Of a stretch of DNA of 64,000 nt, positions 50,568 to 60,128 are shown piece by piece. Source of the stretch: NCED01 sp035493955 (GTDB lineage: Bacteria; Pseudomonadota; Alphaproteobacteria; Caulobacterales; Caulobacteraceae); NCBI GenBank assembly GCA_035493955.1, contig DATJHI010000041.1, positions 159,158-223,157 on the forward strand, in the 5' to 3' direction. Position numbers and translations under genes: made by a program. The notes beneath the pieces were generated by a model. It searched no databases, was not told the origin of the DNA, and was given only the letters and a program-made list of their open reading frames with translations. How positions within the stretch are numbered: position 1 is the first letter of the stretch; the number at the start of each line of letters is the position of its first letter.

Positions 50568-51184
50568 CCACCGGCTTCGACCTGGTGCCCATGGTGGTCG
50601 AGCAGACCGCCCGGGGCGAGCGTTCCTTCGACATCTTCTCGCGGCTCTTGAAGGAGCGGATCGTGTTCCTGAACGGGCCGGTCGAGGACGGCATGTCGGC
50701 GCTGATCTGCGCCCAACTGCTGTTCCTTGAGTCCGAGCACCCGAAGAAAGAGATCGCCATGTACATCAACTCCCCGGGCGGGGTGATGACGTCGATGTTC
50801 GCGATTTACGACACCATGCAATACATCTCGAGCCCGGTCTCGACGGTGTGTATGGGCTTCGCGGCGTCGGCCGCCTCGTTCCTGCTGATGGCCGGGGCGC
50901 CGGGCGCACGCATCGCCCTGCCCAACGCGCGGATCATGGTCCATCAACCGTCGGGCGGCTACCAGGGCAAGGTCTCGGACATCGAGCGGCACGCCGAGGA
51001 CATCATCAAGACCAAGCGGCGGGCCAACGAGCTATACGCCAAGCATTGCGGCCGCACGCTGGAGGAGGTCGAGCGCGCTCTGGACCGGGACAACTTCATG
51101 AGCGCCGAAGAAGCCAAGGCCTGGGGCCTGGTCGACCACGTCTACAAGCAGCGCGACCTGGAGGCGGGACCGCTGGAGAAATAG
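50564..51184 (+). CDS. clpP: ClpP-family serine protease subunit
   Basis: A 206-residue protein with the ClpP triad: Ser102 in MGFAASAASF, His127 in IMVHQPSGGYQG and Asp176 in LDRDNFMS. INSPGG precedes the Ser. ClpP tetradecamers degrade proteins unfolded by ClpX or ClpA. No clpX, tig or lon is adjacent, so this may be a second ClpP paralogue. The start lies inside the preceding stop (ATGA); a Met three codons upstream is possible. Confidence 0.93.
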   Translation: MTTGFDLVPMVVEQTARGERSFDIFSRLLKERIVFLNGPVEDGMSALICAQLLFLESEHPKKEIAMYINSPGGVMTSMFAIYDTMQYISSPVSTVCMGFAASAASFLLMAGAPGARIALPNARIMVHQPSGGYQGKVSDIERHAEDIIKTKRRANELYAKHCGRTLEEVERALDRDNFMSAEEAKAWGLVDHVYKQRDLEAGPLEK

Positions 51185-51242
51185 CTCGGGCGGACCCATC
51201 TGGGCTATAAGCCGTGGCCCGGCTGCAAAGGCGCGAAGCTCG

Positions 51243-53273
51243 ATGGACTTCTTCTCCCCCTATGCCCACGAGTTCGTGCGCGTCGCCGCCTGCGTGCCCT
51301 CGCTGGCGGCGGCCGATCCGGTGTTCAACGGGCGCCAGACCCTGGCGCTGCTGAAACAGGGGCATGACCAGGCCGTCGGCCTGATGGTGTTCCCGGAGCT
51401 GGGCCTGTCGGCCTACGCCATCGACGACCTGTTGCTGCAGGACGCCCTGCTGGACGCGGTGCAGGCCGAGCTGAAGACCCTGGTCGAGGCGAGCCGCGAC
51501 CTGTTCCCCGTCTTCGCCGTCGGCGCGCCGCTGCAGTACGACGGGCGGCTCTACAACTGCGCCGTGGTGATCCACAGGGGAAAGGTCCTGGGGGTAGTTC
51601 CCAAGAGCTTCCTGCCCAACTACCGGGAATTCTACGAGCGCCGCTGGTTCACCTCCGGATCGGGGGTGTCCGGGCGCGACATCGAGGTCGGCGGGGTCAC
51701 GGCCCCGTTCGGGACCGACCTACTGTTCGAATCCGCCGGCGCCTGCCGCTTCACCTTCCACGTGGAGATCTGCGAGGACGTCTGGGTCGCCGACCCGCCC
51801 TCGACCGGCGCGGCCCTGGCCGGGGCCGAGGTGCTGGTCAACCTGTCGGCCTCCAACATCGTCATCGGCAAGGCCGCCCAGCGGCGCCTCTTGTGCGCGT
51901 CGCAGTCCTCCCGCTGCATCGCCGCCTACGCCTATTCCGCGGCCGGGCCCGGCGAGAGCACCACGGACCTGGCCTGGGACGGGCACGCCGCGATCTTCGA
52001 GATGGGCGCGCTGCTGACCGAAACCGAACGGTTCCCCAAGGCCGCCAGCATGGCCCTGGCCGACGTCGACCTGGGACGGATCCGCCAGGAGCGGATGCGC
52101 ACCGGCACCATGTGGGACGTGGCCGCCCTGCCGGCGCTGCAGAAGACCTGGCGGCGGGCCGGGTTCGAGCTCGATCCGCCCAGGGGGCCCCTGCCCCTGG
52201 CGCGCACGGTCGAGCGGTTCCCCTACACCCCGGCCGATCCGGCCGAGCTCGCCCAGAACTGCTACGAGGCCTACAACATCCAGGTCCAGGGCCTGGCCCA
52301 GCGGCTGAAGGCGACCGGCGGCAAGGCGCTGGTGATCGGCGTCTCGGGCGGACTGGACTCCACCCAGGCCCTGATCGTGGCCACGCGGGCCATGGACCTG
52401 CTCGGCCTGCCGCGCAGCGGCGTCCATGCCTACACCCTGCCCGGCTTCGCCACCTCCGACGCCACCAAGTCCAACGCCTGGGGGCTGATGAAGGCGATGC
52501 GCGTCACCGCCGCCGAACTCGACATCAAGCCGGCGGCGATGCAGATGCTGGGCGACCTCGACCACCCCTTCGCCCGCGGCGAGCCGGTCTACGACGTCAC
52601 CTTCGAGAACGTGCAGGCGGGCCTGCGCACCGACTATCTGTTCCGCCTGGCCAACAAGCACGGCGCCCTGGTGGTGGGGACCGGAGACCTGTCGGAACTG
52701 GGGCTGGGCTGGTGCACCTATGGGGTGGGGGACCAGATGTCCCACTACAATCCCAACGCCTCGGTGCCCAAGACCCTGATCCAGCACCTGATCCGCTTCA
52801 CCGCCGAGGCGGCCGACACCAGCCCCGAGACGGCCGCCCTGCTCCACGCCATCCTGGCCACGGAGATTTCTCCCGAGCTGGTGCCGGGCAAGGAGGTGCA
52901 GGCCACGGAGAGCTTCGTCGGGCCCTATCCGCTGCAGGACTTCAATCTCTACTATCTGACCCGCTACGGCTTCCGGCCGTCCAAGATCGCCTATCTGTCC
53001 TGGAACGCCTGGCGCGACGCGGCCCAAGGGACCTGGCCCGCCAACACCCCGCCGGAGGCCCGGCGCGCCTACGACCTGGCCGAGATCAAGCGCTGGCTGA
53101 AGCTGTTCCTGCAGCGGTTCTTCGCCAACCAGTTCAAGCGCTCGGCCATGCCGAACGGGCCGAAGATATCCTCAGGCGGCTCGCTGTCGCCCCGCGGCGA
53201 CTGGCGCATGCCCTCCGACGCCGGCGCCGGGACCTGGCTGGAGGAGCTCGAGCGCAACACTCCGGACGCCTGA
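51243..53273 (+). CDS. nadE: Glutamine-dependent NAD+ synthetase
   Basis: A 676-residue two-domain enzyme. The N-terminal nitrilase-like glutaminase has Glu (FPELGLSAY), Lys (VPKSFLPNY) and Cys (EICEDVWV). The C-terminal synthetase has the PP-loop VSGGLDSTQALIV and the TGDLSELGLGWCTYGVGDQMSHY segment. It amidates nicotinic acid adenine dinucleotide, with ammonia channelled from glutamine. Length matches the bacterial/eukaryotic Gln-dependent type. Confidence 0.97.
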   Translation: MDFFSPYAHEFVRVAACVPSLAAADPVFNGRQTLALLKQGHDQAVGLMVFPELGLSAYAIDDLLLQDALLDAVQAELKTLVEASRDLFPVFAVGAPLQYDGRLYNCAVVIHRGKVLGVVPKSFLPNYREFYERRWFTSGSGVSGRDIEVGGVTAPFGTDLLFESAGACRFTFHVEICEDVWVADPPSTGAALAGAEVLVNLSASNIVIGKAAQRRLLCASQSSRCIAAYAYSAAGPGESTTDLAWDGHAAIFEMGALLTETERFPKAASMALADVDLGRIRQERMRTGTMWDVAALPALQKTWRRAGFELDPPRGPLPLARTVERFPYTPADPAELAQNCYEAYNIQVQGLAQRLKATGGKALVIGVSGGLDSTQALIVATRAMDLLGLPRSGVHAYTLPGFATSDATKSNAWGLMKAMRVTAAELDIKPAAMQMLGDLDHPFARGEPVYDVTFENVQAGLRTDYLFRLANKHGALVVGTGDLSELGLGWCTYGVGDQMSHYNPNASVPKTLIQHLIRFTAEAADTSPETAALLHAILATEISPELVPGKEVQATESFVGPYPLQDFNLYYLTRYGFRPSKIAYLSWNAWRDAAQGTWPANTPPEARRAYDLAEIKRWLKLFLQRFFANQFKRSAMPNGPKISSGGSLSPRGDWRMPSDAGAGTWLEELERNTPDA

Positions 53274-53279
53274 CCCGGG

Positions 53280-54851
53280 TCAGCCCGGTTTCGCCACACC
53301 CGACAGGGCCTCGCCGAGCCGCGCCAGGACGCTGTCCCAGTCGCCGGGAGCCGGTTGCCGGAACAGGCGAACGGTCGGGTACCAGGGGCTGTCCTCGCGA
53401 TCCAACAGCCAGCGCCAATCGGGCGAGAACGGCAGCAGCACCCAGGTCGGCCGCCCCAGCGCCGCGGCGAGGTGGGCGGTCGAGGTGTCCACCGAAACCA
53501 CCAGGTCCATCTGCGACGCCAAGGCCGCCGTGTCGGCGAAGTCGGTCAGCCGGTCCTCGAACCGCCGGATCCGGGGGTATGCCGCCAGCGCCGCCTCGTC
53601 CTCAGGGCGCGCCCGGTCCTGCAGGCTGAAAAGCTCGAGGCCCGACGGCAGGGCCTCGAGCAAGGGCTCCAACCGGATCGAGCGGTTGCGGTCGTTGTGG
53701 TGGGTGGGCTTGCCGAACCAGGCCAGCCCCACCTTCGGCCGCGGGCTGTCCGCGACCACGCCGGCCCAGGCCGCCGACCGCTCCGGCGGGGCGGCGAGAT
53801 AGGAGGCTCGGGTGGGAATGGTCTCCAGGGTGGTCCCGAAGGCGTGAGGCAGGCTCATCAAGGGGCAGTGCAGGTCGAAGTCCGGCAGCGGCTCGCCCGC
53901 CCCGACCAGCTCGGCCACCCCGTCCAGGCTCCGCATCAAGGCCTTCAGGGCCGGGGGCGCCTCCAGCACCACGCGCGCGCCCCTGGCGGCCGCCAGGGCG
54001 GCGTAGCGGCAGAACTGGATCGTGTCCCCGAACCCCTGTTCGGCGTGCAGCAGCAGGGTCCTGCCGGCGAGGTCTTCCCCTCCCTGCCAGAGAGGGGCGG
54101 CGAACGTCCTCAGCGCCGAGCGGTTCGGCTCCAGGCGCCAGCGCTGCTCGTGACCGCGAAAGCCCGGCTCCAAGGCCCCGGCCAGCAATTGGGAGACGCC
54201 GAGATTGCAGGCGGCGGCGGGATTGTCGGGGGCCGCCTGCAGGGCCGCGCCGAGGCTGGCCAGCGAGGCGTCCAGGCGGTTCAGCTCCCGCAGCGCTATG
54301 CCGCGATTGACCAGGGCGTCGACGAAGCCCGGATCGAGCGCCAGGGCCCCATCGAAGCTTTCGACCGCCTCGGTCGTCCGCCCGAGGCCCAAGAGCGCCA
54401 GCCCGCGATTGGACCAGGCGCGCGCCAGCCGGGGGTCGAGCGCCAGGGCCCGGTCGTAGGCGGCCAGGGACGTCTCGTATCGGCCGAGCCGCAGCATGAG
54501 ATCGCCGTGGCGGGCGTGGGTTTCGGCGTGTCTGGGCGCCACGGCGATAGCCCGCTCATAGCTCGCCAGCGCCGCCTCGCCCTGACCCAGGTGCTCCAGC
54601 GCCAGGGCCAGGTTCAGATGCGCCGCGAGCATCTGCGGGGCCAGAGCCAGGGTCCGCCGAAGCAAGAGGACGCCATCCTCGACCCGCCCTTCGGCCAGGG
54701 CGATCGTCGCCAGCCGGTGCAGGACCTCCGCCTGGTCGGGATCGGTCTCCAGAAGCTGCTGGTAGAGCTCCTTCGCCTCGCCCAGCCGGCCGGCCCGGTG
54801 GGCCGCCGCGGCGGCCTCCATCAGGGCGGGGACGGCCGGGTCCGGGCTCAT
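53280..54851 (-). CDS. TPR protein with C-terminal glycosyltransferase-9-like domain
   Basis: A 523-residue protein. Residues 1-225 are about six tetratricopeptide repeats (AHLNLALALEHLGQGEAALAS; ARAWSNRGLALLGLGRTTEAV). From about 235 on a GT-B-like region starts WRLEPNRSALRTF and contains LLHAEQGFGDTIQFCRYAAL and SVDTSTAHLAAALGRPTWVLLPF, the pattern of heptosyltransferase-like (GT9) C-domains. Proteins of this kind often modify flagellin, S-layer or surface polysaccharides. It is the last gene of the rml group and overlaps the epimerase stop. Confidence 0.82.
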   Translation of the reverse strand: MSPDPAVPALMEAAAAAHRAGRLGEAKELYQQLLETDPDQAEVLHRLATIALAEGRVEDGVLLLRRTLALAPQMLAAHLNLALALEHLGQGEAALASYERAIAVAPRHAETHARHGDLMLRLGRYETSLAAYDRALALDPRLARAWSNRGLALLGLGRTTEAVESFDGALALDPGFVDALVNRGIALRELNRLDASLASLGAALQAAPDNPAAACNLGVSQLLAGALEPGFRGHEQRWRLEPNRSALRTFAAPLWQGGEDLAGRTLLLHAEQGFGDTIQFCRYAALAAARGARVVLEAPPALKALMRSLDGVAELVGAGEPLPDFDLHCPLMSLPHAFGTTLETIPTRASYLAAPPERSAAWAGVVADSPRPKVGLAWFGKPTHHNDRNRSIRLEPLLEALPSGLELFSLQDRARPEDEAALAAYPRIRRFEDRLTDFADTAALASQMDLVVSVDTSTAHLAAALGRPTWVLLPFSPDWRWLLDREDSPWYPTVRLFRQPAPGDWDSVLARLGEALSGVAKPG

Positions 54852-55777
54852 CAGAGCGCCAGGGGCGGATGGAGGTAATGGTCGACGTAGGCGTCCCAGA
54901 ACGCGGCTTCGGACCAGCCGAGGGCCTCAGCATCCAGGGCGGTCAAGTTGGTGCGGGCCTCGGGCTCGGCGAAGACCTGGGTCTCGGCCAGGGTCAGGGG
55001 ACAGGCCCAGCCGGTGCGGGCGCGCACCTGGCGCGCCATGCGCTCGAAGAAGGCGCCGACCGGCTCGGCATAGCAGGAGGGGGCGCAATAGGCGCCGAAC
55101 CGGCCCTCGACGGTGGCGGCGTAGGCCAGGGCCATCAGGTCGACCGGGACGTTGTCGCGGACGTAGAGCGCCTGGTCGATATGGACGCCCTCGCCCTTGG
55201 ACCAGCGGGTCATCACCAGCCGCTGGAAGCGCCGCTCTTCCCAGGGACCGAACGGGTTGGGGATCACGAACTTCGCGTAGGCCAGTCCCGCCGCCTCGGC
55301 CGCCGCCCGCACGATCTCGGCGGTCTTGGCCTTGGAGGTCCCGTAGGGGCTGAAGGAGACCAGAGGCTCGGTTCCCCGCCCCTCCCCCGGTTCGAACACC
55401 GTGCCGGTCAGGACCACGCGGGACGCGCCGCCGGCCCTGGCCGCGGCGAACACCTTGTCGACATTGAGGGTGTTGGCGGCGGCGGCCGCATCGAGGTCGT
55501 AGCTGGGGCTCTTGTAGTCTCCGACCTCGGCGCCGTGCAGGGCCAGGACGTCGAACGGGCCGCGATGCTGCAGCGCCGCCAGGAAGGCGTCCGATCCGAA
55601 CGGGGCGCCTGTCGCCACCTCGGCCACGGCGGCCACCCGATCCATCCGCGCCTGACGCAGCCCGTCGGCATAGGCGGCGGCGCGGGCGACCGCGACGACC
55701 GAATGGCCGGCCCGGGCCAGGGCCTGCGCGAACCACAGGCCGGTGAAGGAGCTCGCGCCCGTCAGCAGGATCCGCAA
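54851..55777 (-). CDS. NAD-dependent epimerase/dehydratase (extended SDR)
   Basis: A 308-residue SDR starting at TTG, four bases after the rmlC stop. The dinucleotide motif is LLTGASSFTG. The catalytic Tyr-Lys pair is in SPYGTSKAK. VIPNPFGPWEERRF is typical of sugar-nucleotide epimerases. It could be the reductase or epimerase that yields the final dTDP-sugar in place of a free-standing rmlD, but that is inference. Confidence 0.85.
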   Translation of the reverse strand: MRILLTGASSFTGLWFAQALARAGHSVVAVARAAAYADGLRQARMDRVAAVAEVATGAPFGSDAFLAALQHRGPFDVLALHGAEVGDYKSPSYDLDAAAAANTLNVDKVFAAARAGGASRVVLTGTVFEPGEGRGTEPLVSFSPYGTSKAKTAEIVRAAAEAAGLAYAKFVIPNPFGPWEERRFQRLVMTRWSKGEGVHIDQALYVRDNVPVDLMALAYAATVEGRFGAYCAPSCYAEPVGAFFERMARQVRARTGWACPLTLAETQVFAEPEARTNLTALDAEALGWSEAAFWDAYVDHYLHPPLAL

Positions 55778-55781
55778 GGGG

Positions 55782-56342
55782 TCAGCCCTCGTAGGCGAAC
55801 GGGCTGTCGAAGCCGGCCAGAGCCGGCCAGGCGGCGTCGCGGTCGTTGATCACCGCCTCCAGGCCGGGCCAGACGATGCCGAGCGCCGGGTCCGACCACA
55901 GCAGGCCCGCCTCGGCCTCGGGGGCGTAGTAGTCGGTGACCTTGTAGAGGACTTCGCAGTCCTCGGTCAGGGTCTGGAACCCGTGCGCGAAGCCCTTGGG
56001 CACCAGCAACTGGCGCCAGTTCTCCGCCGACAGCTCCACCGCCACCGCCTTGCCGTAGGTGGGCGAGCCGCGGCGGATATCGACCGCCACGTCGAGGATC
56101 GCCCCCCGGGTCACGCGGAGCAGCTTGTCCTGGGCGAAGGGCGGGGCCTGGAAGTGCAGGCCGCGCACGGTGCCGCGCTTGGGCGAGCGTGAATGGTTGT
56201 CCTGGACAAAGGCGCTGGTGAAGCCCGCCCCGGTCAGCACCTTGGCGCTGTAGGTCTCGGAAAAGAAGCCCCGTTCGTCGCCGAACCGCTTGGGCTCGAT
56301 CAAAAGGACGTCCGGGATCGCCTGGGGGGTGACCACGGTCAT
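55782..56342 (-). CDS. rmlC: dTDP-4-dehydrorhamnose 3,5-epimerase
   Basis: A 186-residue cupin. The RmlC core is visible: ERGFFSETYS-like start (DERGFFSETY), the catalytic His in VQDNHSRSPKRGTVRGLHFQ, KLLRVTRGAILDVAVDIRRGSPTYG, and FAHGFQTL. The start overlaps the rmlA stop (ATGA). Confidence 0.96.
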   Translation of the reverse strand: MTVVTPQAIPDVLLIEPKRFGDERGFFSETYSAKVLTGAGFTSAFVQDNHSRSPKRGTVRGLHFQAPPFAQDKLLRVTRGAILDVAVDIRRGSPTYGKAVAVELSAENWRQLLVPKGFAHGFQTLTEDCEVLYKVTDYYAPEAEAGLLWSDPALGIVWPGLEAVINDRDAAWPALAGFDSPFAYEG

Positions 56343-57220
56343 CGCCGGCAAAGGCCTTCGGCGGCGATCTCGATCAGGTACTGGCCGTATTCGGTCTTGG
56401 CCATGTTCTGGCCCAGGCGGGCGACGGCGTCGGGGGTGATCCAGCCCTGCTCCATGGCGATTTCCTCTGGACAGGAGATCTTCACGCCCTGGCGATGCTC
56501 GATGGTGCGGATGAATTCGGAGGCCTCGAGCAGAGATTCGTGGGTGCCCGTGTCCAGCCAGGCGTAGCCGCGGCTGAGCCTGGCCACCTGCAGCTGGCCT
56601 TCCTCGAGATAGCGTTGGTTGATGTCGGTGATTTCCAGCTCGCCGCGAGCGGAGGGCTTGATCGACTTGGCGATCTCGACCACCCGCGAGTCATAGAAAT
56701 AGAGCCCGGTCACCGCGCAGTCGGACTTCGGGGCTGTCGGCTTCTCCTCCAGCGACACCGCCTTGCCGGTCTCGTCGAACTCGACCACGCCATAGCGCTC
56801 CGGGTCGCTGACGCGGTAGGCGAAGACCTTGGCGCCGGAGGTGAGGGTGGCCGCCTCCTGCAACAGGGCGCTGAGGCCCTGACCGAAGAAGATGTTGTCG
56901 CCCAGGATCAGCACGCAGGGCTTGCCGTCGATGAACTCCTCGCCGATCAGGAAGGCGTCGGCGAGCCCGCGCGGGGCTTCCTGGACCGCATAGGAGAAGC
57001 TGACCCCCCAGTCGGACCCGTCGCCCAGCAGCTCCTGGATCAAGGGGGTGTCCTTGGGCGTGGAGATGATCAGGATCTCGCGGACCCCGGCGAGCATCAG
57101 CGTCGACACCGGATAGTACAGCATCGGCTTGTCGTAGATCGGCAGGAGTTGCTTACAGATCGCCCGCGTGACCGGATAGAGGCGGGTGCCGGACCCGCCG
57201 GCCAAGATAATGCCCTTCAT
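56339..57220 (-). CDS. rmlA: Glucose-1-phosphate thymidylyltransferase
   Basis: A 293-residue nucleotidyltransferase making dTDP-glucose. N-terminal signature MKGIILAGGSGTRLYPVTRA, then KQLLPIYDKPMLYYP, LILGDNIFFGQGL and LDTGTHESLLEA. The codon before the ATG is TTG and could add one residue. A 122-base gap with no gene separates it from rmlB. Confidence 0.97.
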   Translation of the reverse strand: MKGIILAGGSGTRLYPVTRAICKQLLPIYDKPMLYYPVSTLMLAGVREILIISTPKDTPLIQELLGDGSDWGVSFSYAVQEAPRGLADAFLIGEEFIDGKPCVLILGDNIFFGQGLSALLQEAATLTSGAKVFAYRVSDPERYGVVEFDETGKAVSLEEKPTAPKSDCAVTGLYFYDSRVVEIAKSIKPSARGELEITDINQRYLEEGQLQVARLSRGYAWLDTGTHESLLEASEFIRTIEHRQGVKISCPEEIAMEQGWITPDAVARLGQNMAKTEYGQYLIEIAAEGLCRR

Positions 57221-57342
57221 CAACCGAAATCCCGCCCCTCGAGCCGCTCTGAACTACTCGCGCCGGTCCACCCGGGACCGGCCAATGTCCTATAAGGCCT
57301 GCAAAGGCCCAAGGACGGACAATTTATCGTAAATCGGCGTCA

Positions 57343-58401
57343 TCAGCCCTTGGCGCCCAGGCCGAGCCTCTGGCCTGCATAGCGCGCCTGCAGCGGACGC
57401 CACCAGTCGGACCGATCCAGGTACCATTGCACGGTCTTGGCCAGGCCGGTCTCGAAGGTCTCCGCGGCCCGCCAGCCGAGCTCGGTCTCGAGCTTGGTGG
57501 CGTCGATGGCGTAGCGGCGGTCATGGCCGGGCCGGTCGGCGACATAGGCGATCAGGCTGCGCCGGGACCCGATGGCCGGATCGGGGACAAGCTGGTCCAG
57601 GGTGTCGCAGATCCGCTCGACCACCTGCAGGTTGGTGCGTTCGTTGCGGCCGCCCACATTGTAGGTCTGGCCCAACCGGCCCCGTTCGAGCACCAGCAGA
57701 AGCGCCGCCGCATGGTCCTCGACATACAGCCAGTCGCGGATGTTGCCGCCGTCCCCGTAGACGGGCAGCGGCTTGCCGGCGAGGGCGTTGAGGATGATCA
57801 GCGGGATCAGCTTTTCCGGGAAATGATAGGGCCCGTAGTTGTTCGAGCAGTTGGTGATCAGCACCGGCAGGCCGTGGGTGTGGCCCCAGGCCGAGACCAG
57901 GTGGTCGGACGCCGCCTTGGAGGCGGAATAGGGCGACCGGGGATCATAGGCCGTCGATTCGGTGAACAGGCCTTCGTCCCCGAGGCTGCCGTACACCTCG
58001 TCGGTGGAGATGTGCAGCAGGCGGAAACGGTCGCGCCGCGCCGGGGGCAAACCCTTCCAATAGGCCAGGGCCGTCTCCAGGACGGTGAAGGTGCCGACGA
58101 TGTTGGTGCGGACGAAAGGTTCGGCCGTCTCGATCGACCGGTCCACATGGCTTTCGGCCGCCAGGTTCATCACCGCATCGGGCTGGTGGGCGTCGAACAC
58201 CGCCGCCATGGCCGCGCGGTCGGCGATATCGGCTTTGACGAAGGCGTAGCGGTCGGACCCCGCGACCTCGGCCACCGAGGTCGGGCTGCCTGCATAGGTC
58301 AGCAGATCGAGGTTGACGACGCTGTGTTCGGTCTCGCGGATGATCCGCCGACACACGGCCGAACCGATGAAGCCGCAGCCGCCGGTGACGAGGATTTTCA
58401 A
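57343..58401 (-). CDS. rmlB: dTDP-glucose 4,6-dehydratase
   Basis: A 352-residue extended SDR. The NAD motif is TGGCGFIGSAVCR at the very start. The catalytic region is HISTDEVYGSL with Tyr-x3-Lys in YSASKAASDHL. NCSNNYGPYHFPEKLIPL and RPGHDRRYAIDATKL are RmlB hallmarks. It starts at TTG; the frame stays open far upstream, but family similarity begins there. It is the first rml gene of the cluster. Confidence 0.96.
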   Translation of the reverse strand: MKILVTGGCGFIGSAVCRRIIRETEHSVVNLDLLTYAGSPTSVAEVAGSDRYAFVKADIADRAAMAAVFDAHQPDAVMNLAAESHVDRSIETAEPFVRTNIVGTFTVLETALAYWKGLPPARRDRFRLLHISTDEVYGSLGDEGLFTESTAYDPRSPYSASKAASDHLVSAWGHTHGLPVLITNCSNNYGPYHFPEKLIPLIILNALAGKPLPVYGDGGNIRDWLYVEDHAAALLLVLERGRLGQTYNVGGRNERTNLQVVERICDTLDQLVPDPAIGSRRSLIAYVADRPGHDRRYAIDATKLETELGWRAAETFETGLAKTVQWYLDRSDWWRPLQARYAGQRLGLGAKG

Positions 58402-58493
58402 CTTCGAATCCGTTGATGCGCCCGAGGGCGAGTCCGCTGGGCAATAGCCTGGGCGATCCCTCGCTGCAACCGGCCTCCCGACCAGCCCCGCGC

Positions 58494-60071
58494 TCAGGGT
58501 TGTGGCGTCCTCGTCTCGTCCATCAAGGTGGTGACGGGCTTGAGCGGCGGCGTGTCCGCGGCAGCGGGCGGCGACGACGGCAGGGGGAGTTGCTGGTCCG
58601 GGGTCGTGGTTTCGCGGGCGGCCAGGGTGGGGCCCGGCGCGGGCGTCGCCAGCGAATCCAGGACCTTGACGATCTCCTCCGTCGGCAAGGCGCCCTTGTT
58701 CTTCACCCGGTCGAAATCGGTGATCGGGTCGTAGGCCGCCACGCCGGGGGCGAGGATGTCCACGGTCAGCCGGCCCGAAAGGTTGAGCACCGCGACGCGG
58801 GCGGCGTACTCGTTGTAACGGTCGCGCAGCAGGCCGATCTGGGCGTTGGTCAGCTCCTGTTGGGTGTTGAGCAGTTCGATGGTCGAGCGCAGCCCGAAGC
58901 GCTCTTCCTGGCGCATGCCGAAGAAGGCCGTTTCCGACGCCAGCACATTGGCCTGGTCCGCCTCCAGGGCGTTGCGGGCGGCCGACAGCAGACTCCATTG
59001 CTGCGACAGCGCCTGGACCACGTTCCGGCGGGTGGCGTCGATGGTCAGCCGGTCGGAGTTGTTGTTTTCCAGCGCCCGGCGGATTCCCGAGCCGGTCTGT
59101 CCCGCGGTGAAGAGCGGTTGGGTCACCGTCGCCTGGGCGGTCAGGGACTGGATATAGGGGCTGGGCGCATAGAGGGCCTGCGGCGTCTTGCTGGCCTCGA
59201 AGCGAAGCTCGACGGTCGGGAGGTTCTGCGCCCTGGCCGCCGCGACCCGGGCCCGCGAGCCCAGCTCCGCGAACTTGGCGGCGCGCAGGGTCCTGTTTTC
59301 CGATTCCATCGCCGTGAAGGCGGCGTCGATGGACGGCGGAACGCCGGGCAGATCGGGCTCCGGGGCCAGGTCGCCGGGGTTCTGGCCGACCGCGTTCAGA
59401 TACTGGGCGCGGCTGGAGGCCAGTTGCGCCTCGGCGCTGAAAACCTGGGCGCGGGACGCCGCCAGTCGCGCCTGGGCCTGGGCGAGGTCGGTCCGGGTAT
59501 TTTCGCGCACACCGAACTTGGCCTCGGTCTCCTGGAGCTGTTCCTGCAGGACGGTGACGGTGCCGCGGGCCACGGCGAGGATCTGCTGGTCCCGGCGGAC
59601 GGCGACGTAGGCGTTCACGACCCGCTGCAGCAGGTCGGCCTCGCCCTGGCGCAACCGTTCCCGGCCGGCGCGGACGTCGGCCTCGGCCGCCTGGACGGCG
59701 CTGGCGACCCGGCCGCCAGCGAACAGGGACTGGGTGAGCACGATGCTTTCGGACGAACTGTCGCCCTTCAGGTCCCTCGCGCCGTAGGTGGTGGTGTCGG
59801 CGTAAGCCGCCGCGCTGGCGCTGACCCGCGGCCCGTAGTTCGAACGGGCCTCGACATAGGATTCGTTCAAGGCGCGGAGCTGGGCCCGCTGCGCCAGCAG
59901 GCCCGGATTGGTCTGATAGGCCAGGGCCACGGCGTCGGCCAGGGTTTCGGCCTGGGCGACGGCGACGGCGACGAGGCTGCACCCCAGGGCCAGGACGGCG
60001 GCCAGGCCGAGGCCTCGATATCGGGAGCGGGGAGCGGACGTGGGCATGGGCTGTTTGCCGGCGCTGTGCAT
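58494..60071 (-). CDS. TolC-family type I secretion outer-membrane protein
   Basis: A 525-residue protein with a signal peptide (hydrophobic GLAAVLALGCSLVAVAVAQA, cut near residue 40) and two OEP repeats (about 45-240 and 260-450). ETLADAVALAYQTNPGL and YLNAVGQNPGDL are typical. A Pro-rich tail of about 60 residues follows. It forms the trimeric outer-membrane tunnel of a type I secretion system, comparable to RsaF for the Caulobacter S-layer. The ATG has CAGGA seven bases upstream; later Met codons are possible. The RTX gene 2 kb away is a likely substrate. Confidence 0.92.
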   Translation of the reverse strand: MHSAGKQPMPTSAPRSRYRGLGLAAVLALGCSLVAVAVAQAETLADAVALAYQTNPGLLAQRAQLRALNESYVEARSNYGPRVSASAAAYADTTTYGARDLKGDSSSESIVLTQSLFAGGRVASAVQAAEADVRAGRERLRQGEADLLQRVVNAYVAVRRDQQILAVARGTVTVLQEQLQETEAKFGVRENTRTDLAQAQARLAASRAQVFSAEAQLASSRAQYLNAVGQNPGDLAPEPDLPGVPPSIDAAFTAMESENRTLRAAKFAELGSRARVAAARAQNLPTVELRFEASKTPQALYAPSPYIQSLTAQATVTQPLFTAGQTGSGIRRALENNNSDRLTIDATRRNVVQALSQQWSLLSAARNALEADQANVLASETAFFGMRQEERFGLRSTIELLNTQQELTNAQIGLLRDRYNEYAARVAVLNLSGRLTVDILAPGVAAYDPITDFDRVKNKGALPTEEIVKVLDSLATPAPGPTLAARETTTPDQQLPLPSSPPAAADTPPLKPVTTLMDETRTPQP

Positions 60072-60128
60072 GAAAGGTCCTGATCGGCTCGACAATTTGG
60101 GCCTAAGGATGGCCGGCCCGGCGTTGGC

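Noticed and set aside
58402..59982. Upstream extension of the rmlB reading frame
   Set aside because: The frame is open for 527 further codons, but they are the shadow of the TolC gene; RmlB similarity starts at the TTG.
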